Source of the DNA: Candidatus Nitrosoglobus terrae | GTDB lineage: Bacteria; Pseudomonadota; Gammaproteobacteria; Nitrosococcales; Nitrosococcaceae | DNA: 64,000 nt | Assembly: GCF_002356115.1 (NCBI RefSeq) | Contig: NZ_AP014836.1 | Coordinates: forward strand, 992,001-1,056,000 | Direction of reading: 5' to 3' | In this document: piece by piece, positions 1-8,908 of the stretch | Layout: every line of letters begins with the position of its first letter | How positions within the stretch are numbered: position 1 is the stretch's first letter | The notes under the pieces: generated by a model | Databases searched by the model: none | What the model was told of the DNA's origin: nothing | The model's input: the letters and a program-made list of their open reading frames with translations, nothing else | Translations under genes and position numbers: made by a program

Positions 1-233
1 ATCAATTACAACTTGAGAACGCTGCTGATTGCCCTTTAGCGATGACTGGTGTAATAGCGGCTGCCATGATTGATCTGGGTTTTAGTATTCCCCAGGGGGA
101 AATGCTCTATCTTTTGCTCCGACTCCCAGGCGCTGCAGTCCATGCCTTAGAGCAGGAAAAATACGGTTGGCGGCGCTATCCGTTTTTTGCTGCTGGCTTA
201 GAATTAGAAAACGCTTCTGCGGTAACAAATTAG
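1..233 (+). CDS. Citrate synthase/citryl-CoA lyase family protein, C-terminal part
   Basis: This is the 3' end of a gene that begins before the window; the frame is open from base 3 to the TAG at 231. The residues GVIAAAMIDLGF, LLYLLLRLPGAAVHALEQ-like and EKYGWRRYPFF match the last helices of the citrate synthase superfamily, where a small-residue helix is followed by the lid segment R-x-PG-x-x-AHxxEQ. In citryl-CoA lyases this end is very similar. The complete gene 36 bases downstream belongs to the same superfamily, so the two may form one heteromeric enzyme or be diverged paralogues. The substrate (citrate, citryl-CoA or methylcitrate) cannot be told from this fragment. Confidence 0.7.
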   Translation, partial: QLQLENAADCPLAMTGVIAAAMIDLGFSIPQGEMLYLLLRLPGAAVHALEQEKYGWRRYPFFAAGLELENASAVTN

Positions 234-269
234 GCTATTTTACCTTCTACCAATTTAAGGAAGCATGCT

Positions 270-1073
270 ATGAAGGGTTATAAATCTCTGATAGAAAGCG
301 AACATCGTTGGATCTCCCGTATGGGAGCGTGGTTTCCAGAAGAAGGACGCGTTGTCTTTCGAGGTAAAGATCTGTTTCATGAACTTAAAGATCTCTCCTG
401 GATGGCGCTGCTTTTTTATGGTATGACCGGTCGGATTTTTAATGAAAAGCAAATGCGCCTGTTTGAAGGTATTTGGACTTTGTGCACTAGTTATCCTGAG
501 CCAAGAATATGGAATAATCGTATTGCAGCTTTGGCAGGGACTACTAGAAGTACAGCTACACTGGCAATTAGTGCAGCTACTGCGGTTTCAGAGGCCACTA
601 TTTATGGTCATCGACCCATTGTCCAAGCGATTGATTTTTTATTTAGGGCTCAGGAAAAGCTAGAAACAGGGGTTAATCTTGAAGAATTCATTCGGCTAGA
701 GCTGAAACAATATAGAGTGATCCCTGGCTATGGCCGTCCTGGTCCGCGCAAAGACGAGCGGATAGAACCGGCTATGGCGTTGGCCTCAGAATTAGGGTTT
801 GCCAGTGGCCCGTACGTTAAGTTAGCTTTTGATATTCAAAAAATTTTATCCCAAGGGCGCTGGCGTTTGGATATGAGTATTGCGGCGCTTTCTGCAGCAT
901 TACACGCCGATCAAGGCATATCTACCCAAGAATATCGTCTTTTTGCCGTTTTAAATTTTTCCGCTGGAATGTTTCCTTGTTATCTCGAAGCTTCAGAGAA
1001 AACAGTAGGTACTTTTTTTCCACTGTCCTGTCATCGTATTCAATATGAAGGTAAACTTCACCGCGTTTGGTAG
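270..1073 (+). CDS. Citrate synthase-superfamily protein with altered catalytic motif
   Basis: A 267-residue protein with the small-type citrate synthase/citryl-CoA lyase fold signature. Around residue 112 an IYGHRP motif sits where citrate synthases have GPLHGG. Around residues 153-165, PGYGRPGPRKDERI replaces the GFGHxxxxxxDPR motif, so the second active-site His is Arg. The segment LDMSIAALSAAL near 206 matches the NVDFYSG region and keeps its Asp. Citrate synthases are usually 370-430 residues, so this one lacks most of the N-terminal part. It follows another member of the superfamily by 36 bases in the same direction, and the next gene starts inside its last codons. I infer a modified acyl-CoA lyase or synthase, or a non-catalytic partner subunit; the true reaction is unknown. 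Confidence 0.6.
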   Translation: MKGYKSLIESEHRWISRMGAWFPEEGRVVFRGKDLFHELKDLSWMALLFYGMTGRIFNEKQMRLFEGIWTLCTSYPEPRIWNNRIAALAGTTRSTATLAISAATAVSEATIYGHRPIVQAIDFLFRAQEKLETGVNLEEFIRLELKQYRVIPGYGRPGPRKDERIEPAMALASELGFASGPYVKLAFDIQKILSQGRWRLDMSIAALSAALHADQGISTQEYRLFAVLNFSAGMFPCYLEASEKTVGTFFPLSCHRIQYEGKLHRVW

Positions 1074-3229
1074 CTAAAGTAAGGTCAGAGTTTATCATTC
1101 TATTTTTTTACATGGGGTCAATTGCTCGCGTTATATTGTGTTTATGGGTGGCATCTATAGGGAATGTAATGGCACAAAGTTTGGGAAAAGAAGAAGAAGC
1201 GCTTTTAGGCATCTATGGGGATGAGGAGATGATTAGTCTGGCTACGGGCAGTAAAAAACCCATATCCCAAGCCCCGTCAGCTGCTACGGTGATTACGGCA
1301 AGAGAAATTAAAGAAATGGGGGCGACTGAGCTGGATCAGGTACTGGAAACAGTGCCTGGACTCCAAGTATCAGTCAATGCTTTAGGTTACGATCCGATTT
1401 ATACTTTCCGAGGAATGTATTCTCAATATAATCCTCAAGTGTTGATGTTGGTTAATGGTATTCCGATTACCAGCGTTTATTTAGGCAATCGAGGTCAAGC
1501 ATGGCCCGGGATGCCGGTGCAGTCCATCGCTCGAATTGAGGTGATTCGAGGGCCAGGTTCAGCCCTTTATGGTGCCAATGCTTTTGCTGGGGTGATTAAT
1601 GTAATTACAAAAACTAAAGAGGATATTGACGGCACTGAACTTGGGGGTCGTGCTGGGAGTTTTAATACTTGGGATGGCTGGGCCCTTCATGGAGGCACTT
1701 GGGGAGGCTTTGATGTTGCGTTTATGGCGCAGTACCATAATACTGGGGGTTCGGGGCAAATCATTAATGCGGATGCCCAAACGCTTTTTGACCAAGCCTT
1801 TGGTACTCATGCCTCTCTGGCCCCGGGTCCAGTAAATTTACAGCGACAAAATATTGATGTCCGCTTGGATATCTCTCGACAATACTGGCGCTTTCGCGCC
1901 GGTCTGCAGCGGTTACAAAATGCTGGGGACGGAGTAGGTTTAGCCCAAGCCTTGGATCCCGTAGGTCAGTTTGGTAATAATCAGGTCAATGCGGATCTCA
2001 CCTATCATAATCCGGAATTTAGTAAAAACTGGGATATGACTGCTCAGTTAAGCTATTTTAGGACTGACGTACTGGCTGATCAATTGGCTCAAGTTTATCC
2101 CCCAGGAGCATTTAATAATACTTTTCCCGCAGGAGTGTTTGATGGCCCCGAGACCTTTGAAAATCATGTTCGCTTAGGTGTGGAAGGGGCTTATACAGGA
2201 TTTGATAGCCACCGGATTCATGGGGGTACGGGAGTTCGCTATGCCGAACTTAATGCTCAAGAAACCAAAAATTATAGCATTAATGGGATAACTGGATTAC
2301 CTCAGCCTCTTCCTACTGGACTAACTAATGTAAGCAATAATCCTGGCCAAGTTTTTATGCCCTCAGGGAAATTCCGTATTAATTATTATGCTTTTTTGCA
2401 AGATACTTGGAATCTTGCCCGAGACTGGGAGTTTACGGCAGGATTACGCTATGATGAGTTTTCAGATTTTGGCTCCACCCTCAACCCTCGAGTAGCTTTA
2501 GTTTGGCTCACTCGGTATAATCTGACGACTAAGCTGCTCTATGGCCGCGCCTTTCGTGCCCCTTCCTTTGCTGAGCTATATGGTATTAATAATCCAGCGA
2601 TTTTGGGTAATCCCCATCTTCAGCCAGAGACAGTTAATACCGTGGAGTTGGCTTTTAATTATCGGCCTGTGGAGAAGCTGAGTGTGGATCTCAGTTTATT
2701 TCATTATATCTGGAATAGTATGATTCAATTTGTTCCAGATTCTAGTAATCTGAATTCAATTATCAATATTGCTCGAAATGTGGGTGGGCAAACCGGATCG
2801 GGGTTTGAGCTGGGGGCGGAGTGGAAAATTAGGTCGAATCTTCGATTACTGGGGAATTACTCTTTTCAATATTCCACCAACGATCAAACTGGTGGGTTGG
2901 CAGCTAATGCCCCCCAAAATCATATCTATGCCCGTCTAAACTGGGAATTTTTACCTAATTGGCATTTCAACCCACAGGTTAATTGGGTTGGATTTCGACC
3001 CCGTGCAGCTGGCGATCCTCGCCCATCGTTAGGCGGTTACACTATTTTTGATTTTACTCTACGCCGGATGATGGCTGGAAATCGTTGGGAAGCGGCCTTT
3101 TCCGTACGGAATCTATTTAATGACAATGCTCGGGAGCCTAGTCTATTGAGTGGTTCAAATGTGTTGGTTCCCAATGATTTGCCCCTACTGGGAAGAAATT
3201 TTTATGGGGAGATTAGACTGCACTTTTAA
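1067..3229 (+). CDS. TonB-dependent outer-membrane receptor
   Basis: An outer-membrane beta-barrel receptor for energised uptake of an unknown ligand. A plug domain spans about residues 60-175, with DQVLETVPGLQVS, FRGMYSQ, VLMLVNGIP and the strongly conserved IEVIRGPGSALYGANAFAGVINVITK. The rest is barrel, ending in IRLHF with the terminal Phe typical of barrels. The TTG at 1067 overlaps the upstream stop and has AAGGTAA about 13 bases before it; the in-frame ATG at 1112 gives a cleaner signal peptide (MGSIARVILCLWVASIG) and may be the real start. The YGDEEMISLATG stretch before the plug is common in receptors encoded beside ABC_sub_bind and GGDEF proteins, as here, which suggests a signal input role as well as transport. 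Confidence 0.92.
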   Translation: MVAKVRSEFIILFFYMGSIARVILCLWVASIGNVMAQSLGKEEEALLGIYGDEEMISLATGSKKPISQAPSAATVITAREIKEMGATELDQVLETVPGLQVSVNALGYDPIYTFRGMYSQYNPQVLMLVNGIPITSVYLGNRGQAWPGMPVQSIARIEVIRGPGSALYGANAFAGVINVITKTKEDIDGTELGGRAGSFNTWDGWALHGGTWGGFDVAFMAQYHNTGGSGQIINADAQTLFDQAFGTHASLAPGPVNLQRQNIDVRLDISRQYWRFRAGLQRLQNAGDGVGLAQALDPVGQFGNNQVNADLTYHNPEFSKNWDMTAQLSYFRTDVLADQLAQVYPPGAFNNTFPAGVFDGPETFENHVRLGVEGAYTGFDSHRIHGGTGVRYAELNAQETKNYSINGITGLPQPLPTGLTNVSNNPGQVFMPSGKFRINYYAFLQDTWNLARDWEFTAGLRYDEFSDFGSTLNPRVALVWLTRYNLTTKLLYGRAFRAPSFAELYGINNPAILGNPHLQPETVNTVELAFNYRPVEKLSVDLSLFHYIWNSMIQFVPDSSNLNSIINIARNVGGQTGSGFELGAEWKIRSNLRLLGNYSFQYSTNDQTGGLAANAPQNHIYARLNWEFLPNWHFNPQVNWVGFRPRAAGDPRPSLGGYTIFDFTLRRMMAGNRWEAAFSVRNLFNDNAREPSLLSGSNVLVPNDLPLLGRNFYGEIRLHF

Positions 3230-3424
3230 ATATGCTACAAATTACAGAAAACAGGATAATTGATTCAGCGTATAAAAAATTAATCGTTAAATTAGGAAAT
3301 TAATAGAGGGTTCCTAGTTATTTCTATGGATCTCTTATTAAACCCGCTAAAAGTGTCAAACTAAAAATACAAGATTATTTTTAGAAACTAGCGCGCTTTA
3401 TAGGTCTTAATAAGAGCTACTCAA

Positions 3425-4372
3425 TTGTGTATTAAAATTACAAGGGGCGCAATTGTCTATTTTCTTTTATGGCTCACTTTAATTGGACTAGGCATAGGGG
3501 AGGACGCCATATCATCTCCATTAACTGTAGCAGTGCTCTATCCGGATATTCGAGAGCCTTATCGAAGTATTTTTCGTACTATCATGAACGGTATTGAAGA
3601 GAGATTAGGGGAATCGGTCAAAAAATATGCGCTGGAGGAGAACGATAATAGCCAAAAAATCAGTATTTGGCTTAAAAAAGAGCAGATTAAGGCGGCTATT
3701 TTTCTTGGAAGCCGTGGATTATTATTAGCAAAGAAATTAGAGGCTGAATTTGAGATAGTTGTAGGATCAGTATTAACTGCTCCAGATGAGAATAATCTTA
3801 CCGGTATTTCATTGACACCGGATCCAGAAGCGCTTTTTCAAACCCTTAAGGAGATCGCTCCCCAAACTAGGAGAATTACGGTAATTTATAACCAAGAATA
3901 TAGTCGTTGGCTTATCGATAGGGCTCGGATCAGCGCTAAAATTTATGATTTTGAGCTTAATGAATTTCCAACCCAAGATGTGCGTGAGGCGGCTATTTTG
4001 TATCGGGATATCTTAAGTAGAATGGAAAGTGGAGTAGATTCAATTTGGATACCCCAAGATCCCTCCTTTGATGAGAAAACGGTTCTACCTCCCACTTTAA
4101 AGGAGGCTTGGGATCGAAACCTACTGATATTTTCCAGTAATCTTGCTTATATAAAAAATGGGGTTTTGTTTGCGCTTTACCCGGATAATAAAAGTATGGG
4201 TCGTAGCCTTGCTGAGCTTACCTTAAATAAAATTCATAATGATAAAAATCTGGGTATTCTCCCGTTACATGATCTTTTAATGGCGGTTAATATACGTACC
4301 GCTGATCATTTAGGGCTTAAATTGACAAGTTCGATGAGACGGAAGATTAATTTAATTTTTCCGCCTAAGTAG
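3425..4372 (+). CDS. ABC_sub_bind family periplasmic binding protein
   Basis: A 315-residue protein with a hydrophobic export signal (residues 8-25) followed by a two-lobed periplasmic binding fold of the ABC_sub_bind (TrpX-like) family: VAVLYPD at the first strand, IFLGSRG, a hinge region near ITVIYN, and SIWIPQDPS and LIFSSNLAYIKNG in the second lobe. The start is TTG at 3425; no better start is seen. No ABC permease or ATPase is adjacent. Instead it sits between a TonB receptor and a sensor kinase, with nine bases to the latter. I infer that it presents a periplasmic ligand to the sensor rather than to a transporter. Confidence 0.82.
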   Translation: MCIKITRGAIVYFLLWLTLIGLGIGEDAISSPLTVAVLYPDIREPYRSIFRTIMNGIEERLGESVKKYALEENDNSQKISIWLKKEQIKAAIFLGSRGLLLAKKLEAEFEIVVGSVLTAPDENNLTGISLTPDPEALFQTLKEIAPQTRRITVIYNQEYSRWLIDRARISAKIYDFELNEFPTQDVREAAILYRDILSRMESGVDSIWIPQDPSFDEKTVLPPTLKEAWDRNLLIFSSNLAYIKNGVLFALYPDNKSMGRSLAELTLNKIHNDKNLGILPLHDLLMAVNIRTADHLGLKLTSSMRRKINLIFPPK

Positions 4373-4381
4373 GAGCGTATA

Positions 4382-7300
4382 GTGAAAAGGTGGTTACAGA
4401 TTTTTTATCGCCCAGTAGGATTTCGGCAGCAATTAGTGCTTACGTTTACTATTGGAATTATCTCCTTAGCATTAATCTCCTCGCTTGCCATTTCCACCCT
4501 ATCGAGCAGTACGGCTCGTAAAATGTTGCTTGATCAAGGACGAAATATTACCGCAAACTTTGCTGCCCAAAGTACTCTCACTTTACTCTATCAAAGCGCA
4601 GATAATGCGCAGGATATTGCCCAAGCCGCTTTAAATTTTCCTGATATTAAAGGAGTGGTCATTTATGATCAAGCCTATCAGGTGCTGTTTTCAAAAGGTA
4701 AAAATATCCTTTTGCCCGAGGCGTTTTTACGACAACAGCCAGAATCCCTCGCATTAGTGCGAGAAACTAAGGACTCTTGGTATTTTATTGCCCCTGCTTA
4801 TACTCACCGAGATGGCGCTGAGTTGGAGGATTCACCGTTTGTAGTAGAGCCTCCTAAATCTGAACTTATTGGTTTTGTGCAAGTAGCCATGAGTAAAGAT
4901 ACGTTAAAAACGTTAAGAGAAGGTATTTGGAAGGGAAACCTATTGATCTCTGGTACCTTAGCTGGAGTATTGCTCTTGCTTTTACTCATTATTACTGCGC
5001 GCATGACAACGCCACTCAGAAATTTGGCAAAAAAAATGCAGCAGGCAGAGCTTAGCGGCAGGAAAGTGCGGGCTGAAATTGGCGGTCCTAAAGATATTCG
5101 GGATATGGGGATCGCTTTTAATACCATGATGTTAATGTTGGAAACCCGGGAGCAAGAGCTGAAAAGAGCTTGTGATGCAGCTCTAGAGTCTGCCCGTATT
5201 CAAGGGGAATTTGCAGCGAATGTAAGCCATGAGATTCGTACTCCGCTTAATGGAATGATAGGCATGTTAGAGCTACTACGTAATATGGAATTAACAGTTA
5301 AGCAGCGGGAGTATGTAAAAGCAGCGTGTAGCTCAGGGGAAATTTTACTAGAACTTATCAGTAATATTTTGGATTTTTCCCGTATTGGATCGGGAAAACT
5401 CAGACTTGATCCCACTGATTTTAATTTACGGGAGGTTTTGGACGATATCATAGGTTTATTGGCAGGTCAAGCACGCCGGAGAAACTTGGATTTAGGCTAT
5501 GTAGTGGCTAAAAATACGCCTGAGTTTTTACAAGGTGATGCAGCTAGGATTCGGCAAATCCTGATAAATTTAGCCGGCAATGCGCTTAAATTTACAGAGC
5601 AAGGGGAAATCTCTATAGAAATTCAAGCTGATGAGAGATTAGCTGATAAAGTAGTACTCCGCTTTGAAGTCACAGATACGGGTATTGGGATTCCAGTAGA
5701 GGCGCAACAGCGTATTTTTGAAGCATTTTCTCAGGCGGATAATTCCACTACCCGTAAATATGGAGGCACTGGTTTAGGTTTGGCCATCTGTCGCCAGTTG
5801 GTTGAGTTAATGGGGGGAGAGATTGGGGTAAATAGCGAGAGTGGTAAAGGCAGTATATTCTGGTTTACGGTGCCGCTAGCAGAATCAGTAGCCCAGCAAA
5901 ATCAGGATAACACTATTAACAAAGCGGGTATAGAAGGATTACGTGTATTGATTGCGGATGATAGTAGCATTAATCGTCGTTTTTTAGCACAGACTTTTAG
6001 TGCTTGGAATATGGATTATAGCAGCGCTGAGAGCGGAGCAGAAGCTATACAGATGTTACATACTGCTGTAACCCCTTATGATTTTGTCCTGATAGACGAG
6101 CATTTACCGGGCATGGAGGGGAATGGGCTGGTCGATAAGATTATTAAAGATCCGGTAATACAGGTAAAAATTATAGTGATGGGTTATCAGCGCGAACCTG
6201 AATCTGAACATGGCAGGATCTATCGTATTAGTAAACCCGTGCGTCAATCTATCCTATATGACAGTATCATGACAACGATGAGTCAAGATGAGAGACTAGA
6301 AATAAAGGCTACGCTGGATGATCAGGCTGAACAATTAAATCGGTTTTTAGGCTATCAGATTTTAGCTGTAGAAGATAATGCAGTTAATCAGCAAGTCGTT
6401 ACTGGAATGTTAGAGCGACTTGGTTGCCAGATTGAGATAGCAGCTAATGGAATAGAAGCGTTAGCGGCGATAACACATAAACACTATGATTTGATATTAA
6501 TGGACTGTCACATGCCACAGATGGATGGTTATGAAGCAACTCGCCGGATCCGAGCCTTGGAAGTGGTTGAAAAAAGAGAAATACCTATTATCGCCATGAC
6601 GGCTAATGCGAGTGAAGGAGAGGTAGATAAATGCCTCGCTGCCGGTATGGATGATTATTTACCTAAACCGCTACGATTAGCTTTGTTGCAGGGTAAGTTA
6701 CAACATTGGCTGGACTCCTCAAATCCGCTAGAGGCTAAATTAGAAGCTGAAATACCTATAAAGATGCAGAAAGAGATAGAAAAATTAGAAAACCATAATA
6801 CGCCAGTAGATAGAGAAATACTGAAGAGGCTTCAAGCTAATGTGGGTAGCGCCTTCTTTAAAATGATTGAAATCTTTCTTGAGGATACACCGACCTATCT
6901 CGATTTACTGCCAAAAGCAATTGCAGAGGGCGATACTAAAGAATTACGAGAAATAGCCCATAGTATTAAAGGAAGCGCGAAAAATTTTGGAGCTACTCGA
7001 TTTGCTTTTATTGCTAAGGAGTTGGAGGATTTAGGGTGTGCTTACTCTGTTGAGGGCGCTAATGATTTGTTGACTGCATTAACTGCAGAATATGCTTTGG
7101 TTAAAGAGGCGCTACAGCAGGAAAAACGGTGGGATAAAGGATCATCCTGTATTCCTATGGAAAAGAGACGCTCGAGAATTTTAATTGTAGATGATGATCG
7201 GGCTATGCGTATGGCACTGCGTAACGTCTTAGAAGCAGGTAATTATCAGATTGAAGAGGGCGTAAATGGTGATCAGGCGCTAGCCGTTTGTGAGCGGCAA

Positions 7301-8893
7301 ATGCCAGATTTGGTTTTGATGGATGCTATGATGCCTATTTTGGATGGCTTTGAGGCTTGTGCTCAAATACGGAATTTGCCAAGTGGCCAGCACACGCCAG
7401 TGTTGATTATTACCGCATTGGATGATGAACATTCAATTGAGCGTGCGTTTGCTGTAGGTGCTACTGATTATATCTCCAAACCGGTAAATTTTGCTGTACT
7501 GCGGCAGCGAGTTGCCCGTTTACTAGACGCTAGTCACGCTGAGAAGAATATTTATCAGCTTGCCTATTATGATCCGCTTACGGGTTTGGCAAATCGGACG
7601 CTATTTAAAAAATATCTTGAGGAATTAATGGCTAATCCTCTCTCCGAAGATGAGCTATCAGCCGTCCTGTTTCTCGATCTGGATCGTTTTAAATTAGTGA
7701 ATGATACTTTAGGTCATGATATAGGGGATTTGCTACTTAAAGCCGCTGCTGATCGTATTGTTCATTGTCTTCGATCGGGAGATAAAGTTGCTCGGCTGGG
7801 AGGGGATGAATTTACCATTATTTTGGAAGGTATTCGCTCCCGTGAGATTATAGCAAATATAGCTACTAAGATTTGTAATGTGCTTTCTAAACCTTTCTCA
7901 TTTATGGGACAGGAAATATATATTGGTGTCAGTATTGGAATCTCGTTATACCCGGGGGATGGTGAGGACGTAAGTACATTGATTAAACATGCAGATACGG
8001 CCATGTTTAGAGCTAAGGAACGGGGTAGTGATTACCAGTTCTATGAAAAAGGTATGGGTATGGCAGCGGCTAATCAACTGGCGTTGGAAGCTGATCTACG
8101 TAAAGGTTTTGATCGGGGTGAGTTCCTTCTTTACTATCAACCTCAAGTGGATCTTTACACTGAAAAACTGGCGGGTATGGAGGTGTTGATACGGTGGCAG
8201 CACCCAGAGCGCGGTCTTATTTTACCTTCAGAATTTATTCCCCAGGCAGAAGAGACAGGGCTTATTCTTCCTATCAGTGAGTGGGTACTACATGAGGCTT
8301 GTAGTCAGATGCAGGCTTGGTTACAAGGAGGAATAGATCCTTTTTATATCTCGGTCAACGTATCAGGTCGAGAGCTAGAGGAAAGAGGTTTTGTGGATAA
8401 AATTCTCGCCGTATTAGAGAAAACTGGCTTACCTCCCGAGTGGTTAGAGCTTGAAATTACGGAGAGCTTGGCGATGAAATCTGCAGAAAAGGTTATCCCC
8501 AAGCTACAAAAGCTAAGAGAGAAAGGGGTTAATCTAGCGATTGATGATTTTGGTACAGGGTATTCATCATTAAATTATTTGAAAAATCTGCCTATCCACA
8601 CGTTAAAAATTGATCGCTGTTTTGTGCAGGATATTATTAATAATCCAGGGGATGCTACGGTCATTACGGGTATTATTGCGCTGGCTCATAGTTTAGGATT
8701 AAAAGTAGTTGCTGAAGGGGTAGAAACTTATGAGCAGAAAGTTTTTCTTAAAGACCATCGATGCGACTTGATTCAGGGCTTTTATTTAAGCCAGCCTTTG
8801 CCGGTAAGTATTATTGAGCAAACTATTATCCGTGATCATAAGGAAGGGCGTTTATTTTCGCCAAAAATTTATCCATTTCGTATCAAGGGATAG
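4382..8893 (+). CDS. Hybrid histidine kinase with three REC domains, Hpt, GGDEF and EAL
   Basis: A 1503-residue inner-membrane sensor joining a phosphorelay to c-di-GMP turnover. In order: TM1 about 20-42, periplasmic sensor to 183, TM2 184-205, HAMP to about 258, HisKA with [10 protein letters not shown] (His283), HATPase with NALKF, DTGIGIP and [12 protein letters not shown]1 from about 519 (Asp572, [13 protein letters not shown], diverged), REC2 from about 659 (Asp708, [11 protein letters not shown]), Hpt with [12 protein letters not shown] (His860), REC3 from about 932 (Asp981, LMDAMMP), an intact GGDEF at 1140-1144, and an EAL domain whose signature reads EVL at 1267-1269, with DDFGTGYSS near 1388. 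GTG start with TAGGAGCG just upstream. Both cyclase and phosphodiesterase domains look complete. Its place after the binding protein and receptor suggests that these supply the stimulus. Confidence 0.93.
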   Translation: MKRWLQIFYRPVGFRQQLVLTFTIGIISLALISSLAISTLSSSTARKMLLDQGRNITANFAAQSTLTLLYQSADNAQDIAQAALNFPDIKGVVIYDQAYQVLFSKGKNILLPEAFLRQQPESLALVRETKDSWYFIAPAYTHRDGAELEDSPFVVEPPKSELIGFVQVAMSKDTLKTLREGIWKGNLLISGTLAGVLLLLLLIITARMTTPLRNLAKKMQQAELSGRKVRAEIGGPKDIRDMGIAFNTMMLMLETREQELKRACDAALESARIQGEFAANVSHEIRTPLNGMIGMLELLRNMELTVKQREYVKAACSSGEILLELISNILDFSRIGSGKLRLDPTDFNLREVLDDIIGLLAGQARRRNLDLGYVVAKNTPEFLQGDAARIRQILINLAGNALKFTEQGEISIEIQADERLADKVVLRFEVTDTGIGIPVEAQQRIFEAFSQADNSTTRKYGGTGLGLAICRQLVELMGGEIGVNSESGKGSIFWFTVPLAESVAQQNQDNTINKAGIEGLRVLIADDSSINRRFLAQTFSAWNMDYSSAESGAEAIQMLHTAVTPYDFVLIDEHLPGMEGNGLVDKIIKDPVIQVKIIVMGYQREPESEHGRIYRISKPVRQSILYDSIMTTMSQDERLEIKATLDDQAEQLNRFLGYQILAVEDNAVNQQVVTGMLERLGCQIEIAANGIEALAAITHKHYDLILMDCHMPQMDGYEATRRIRALEVVEKREIPIIAMTANASEGEVDKCLAAGMDDYLPKPLRLALLQGKLQHWLDSSNPLEAKLEAEIPIKMQKEIEKLENHNTPVDREILKRLQANVGSAFFKMIEIFLEDTPTYLDLLPKAIAEGDTKELREIAHSIKGSAKNFGATRFAFIAKELEDLGCAYSVEGANDLLTALTAEYALVKEALQQEKRWDKGSSCIPMEKRRSRILIVDDDRAMRMALRNVLEAGNYQIEEGVNGDQALAVCERQMPDLVLMDAMMPILDGFEACAQIRNLPSGQHTPVLIITALDDEHSIERAFAVGATDYISKPVNFAVLRQRVARLLDASHAEKNIYQLAYYDPLTGLANRTLFKKYLEELMANPLSEDELSAVLFLDLDRFKLVNDTLGHDIGDLLLKAAADRIVHCLRSGDKVARLGGDEFTIILEGIRSREIIANIATKICNVLSKPFSFMGQEIYIGVSIGISLYPGDGEDVSTLIKHADTAMFRAKERGSDYQFYEKGMGMAAANQLALEADLRKGFDRGEFLLYYQPQVDLYTEKLAGMEVLIRWQHPERGLILPSEFIPQAEETGLILPISEWVLHEACSQMQAWLQGGIDPFYISVNVSGRELEERGFVDKILAVLEKTGLPPEWLELEITESLAMKSAEKVIPKLQKLREKGVNLAIDDFGTGYSSLNYLKNLPIHTLKIDRCFVQDIINNPGDATVITGIIALAHSLGLKVVAEGVETYEQKVFLKDHRCDLIQGFYLSQPLPVSIIEQTIIRDHKEGRLFSPKIYPFRIKG

Positions 8894-8908
8894 CCTAAGT
8901 TTTGTAAG

